The translations under genes were made by a program, and so were the position numbers. The notes under the pieces are model-generated. The model saw only the letters and a program-made list of their open reading frames with translations, was not told the DNA's origin and did not search any database. Of a stretch of DNA of 51,249 nt, positions 51,110-51,249 are shown one piece after another (position 1 is the first letter of the stretch; every line of letters starts with the position of its first letter). The stretch is from Acidimicrobiaceae bacterium (GTDB lineage: Bacteria > Actinomycetota > Acidimicrobiia > Acidimicrobiales > Aldehydirespiratoraceae), in the NCBI GenBank assembly GCA_018699415.1, contig JABIQM010000274.1, positions 1 through 51,249 of the forward strand. Direction: 5' to 3'.

Positions 51110-51249
51110 TTAGCCGAGAGCGCTGCAGATGGTGTTGGTCAGCAGTGCGGACAGCACGTAGGGATCGGCGTTCGCGTTCGGACGCCGATCCTCAATGTAG
51201 CCCTTGCCATCCTTAGCAACCTGCCACGGAATACGAATCGATGCGCCGC
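51110..51249 (-). CDS. Glutamine synthetase, type II-like, C-terminal fragment (partial)
   Basis: Only the last 45 residues lie in the window; the gene continues past the right edge. They read [20 protein letters not shown], then [16 protein letters not shown] and end at TAA. The GASIR...GKGYxEDRRPxxNxDPY pattern is that of glutamine synthetase and fits the eukaryote-like type II (GlnII) enzymes better than type I, whose C-terminus continues with an adenylylation loop and a longer tail. The enzyme joins ammonia to glutamate. Type II enzymes occur in some actinobacteria. Confidence 0.8.
   Translation of the reverse strand, partial: GASIRIPWQVAKDGKGYIEDRRPNANADPYVLSALLTNTICSALG

Overview
The window reads as chromosomal DNA of a high-GC actinobacterium, most likely a member of Acidimicrobiia; the class is an inference. 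Evidence for Actinobacteria is a SigR/RsrA-type sigma/anti-sigma pair, an F420-type (DDN family) nitroreductase, a DUF2342 zinc-metalloprotease-like protein, DUF2510 and LppM-like domains, a Flp/Tad pilus locus without a secretin, and neighbourhoods that recall Mycobacterium tuberculosis (holB-topA-helicase-Tad-HAD; coaX-lysS-clpC; folE-folP-folB-folK). Genes are dense, mostly on the minus strand, with many 1-4 bp stop/start overlaps. The content is mainly core genome: no insertion sequence, prophage or CRISPR array was seen.

Layout. 1-2.2 kb: a truncated secreted acidic protein and an acidic lipoprotein with tandem repeats. 2.3-4.4 kb: ispD-ispF-rlmB. 4.5-10.9 kb: a divergent Crp regulator, radA, a membrane LppM-HAD fusion and clpC, the last with a SigR-like promoter. 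11.1-19.6 kb: a polyprenyl diphosphate synthase facing a long operon-like run, thiolase, DDN reductase, scramblase-like protein, coaX, lysS, SDR, hydrolase, nudC. 19.6-23.2 kb: an orphan solute-binding lipoprotein whose domain order looks circularly permuted, an amidohydrolase and a decayed CoA-ligase fragment. 23.3-28.8 kb: folate genes with an embedded pseudophosphatase-like protein, hpt, tilS, DUF2342 and a tiny membrane protein. 28.9-38.4 kb: a 60-aa Cys-rich protein, rsrA-like, sigR-like, tRNA-Thr, holB, tmk, MFS, topA, nhaA and an RsbW/STAS pair. 38.4-46.6 kb: an MrfA-like helicase, the Tad locus, a HAD-IB phosphatase, a tRNA-Sec and an HSL-type hydrolase. 46.6-51.2 kb: a sigma-70 factor, a helical protein, nadE, an anchored repeat protein and the C-terminus of a type II glutamine synthetase.

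How the genes work together: isoprenoid precursors (IspD/IspF) feed a polyprenyl synthase; folate, CoA and NAD cofactors are made by fol genes, coaX and nadE; SigR/RsrA probably senses thiol stress, and clpC carries a matching promoter motif; the STAS/RsbW pair sits directly upstream of a Na+/H+ antiporter. The observations most worth a second look are the permuted binding protein, the LppM-HAD protein that has lost every HAD catalytic residue, the phosphatase-like protein with Arg in place of the catalytic Cys inside the folate operon, and the selenocysteine tRNA.
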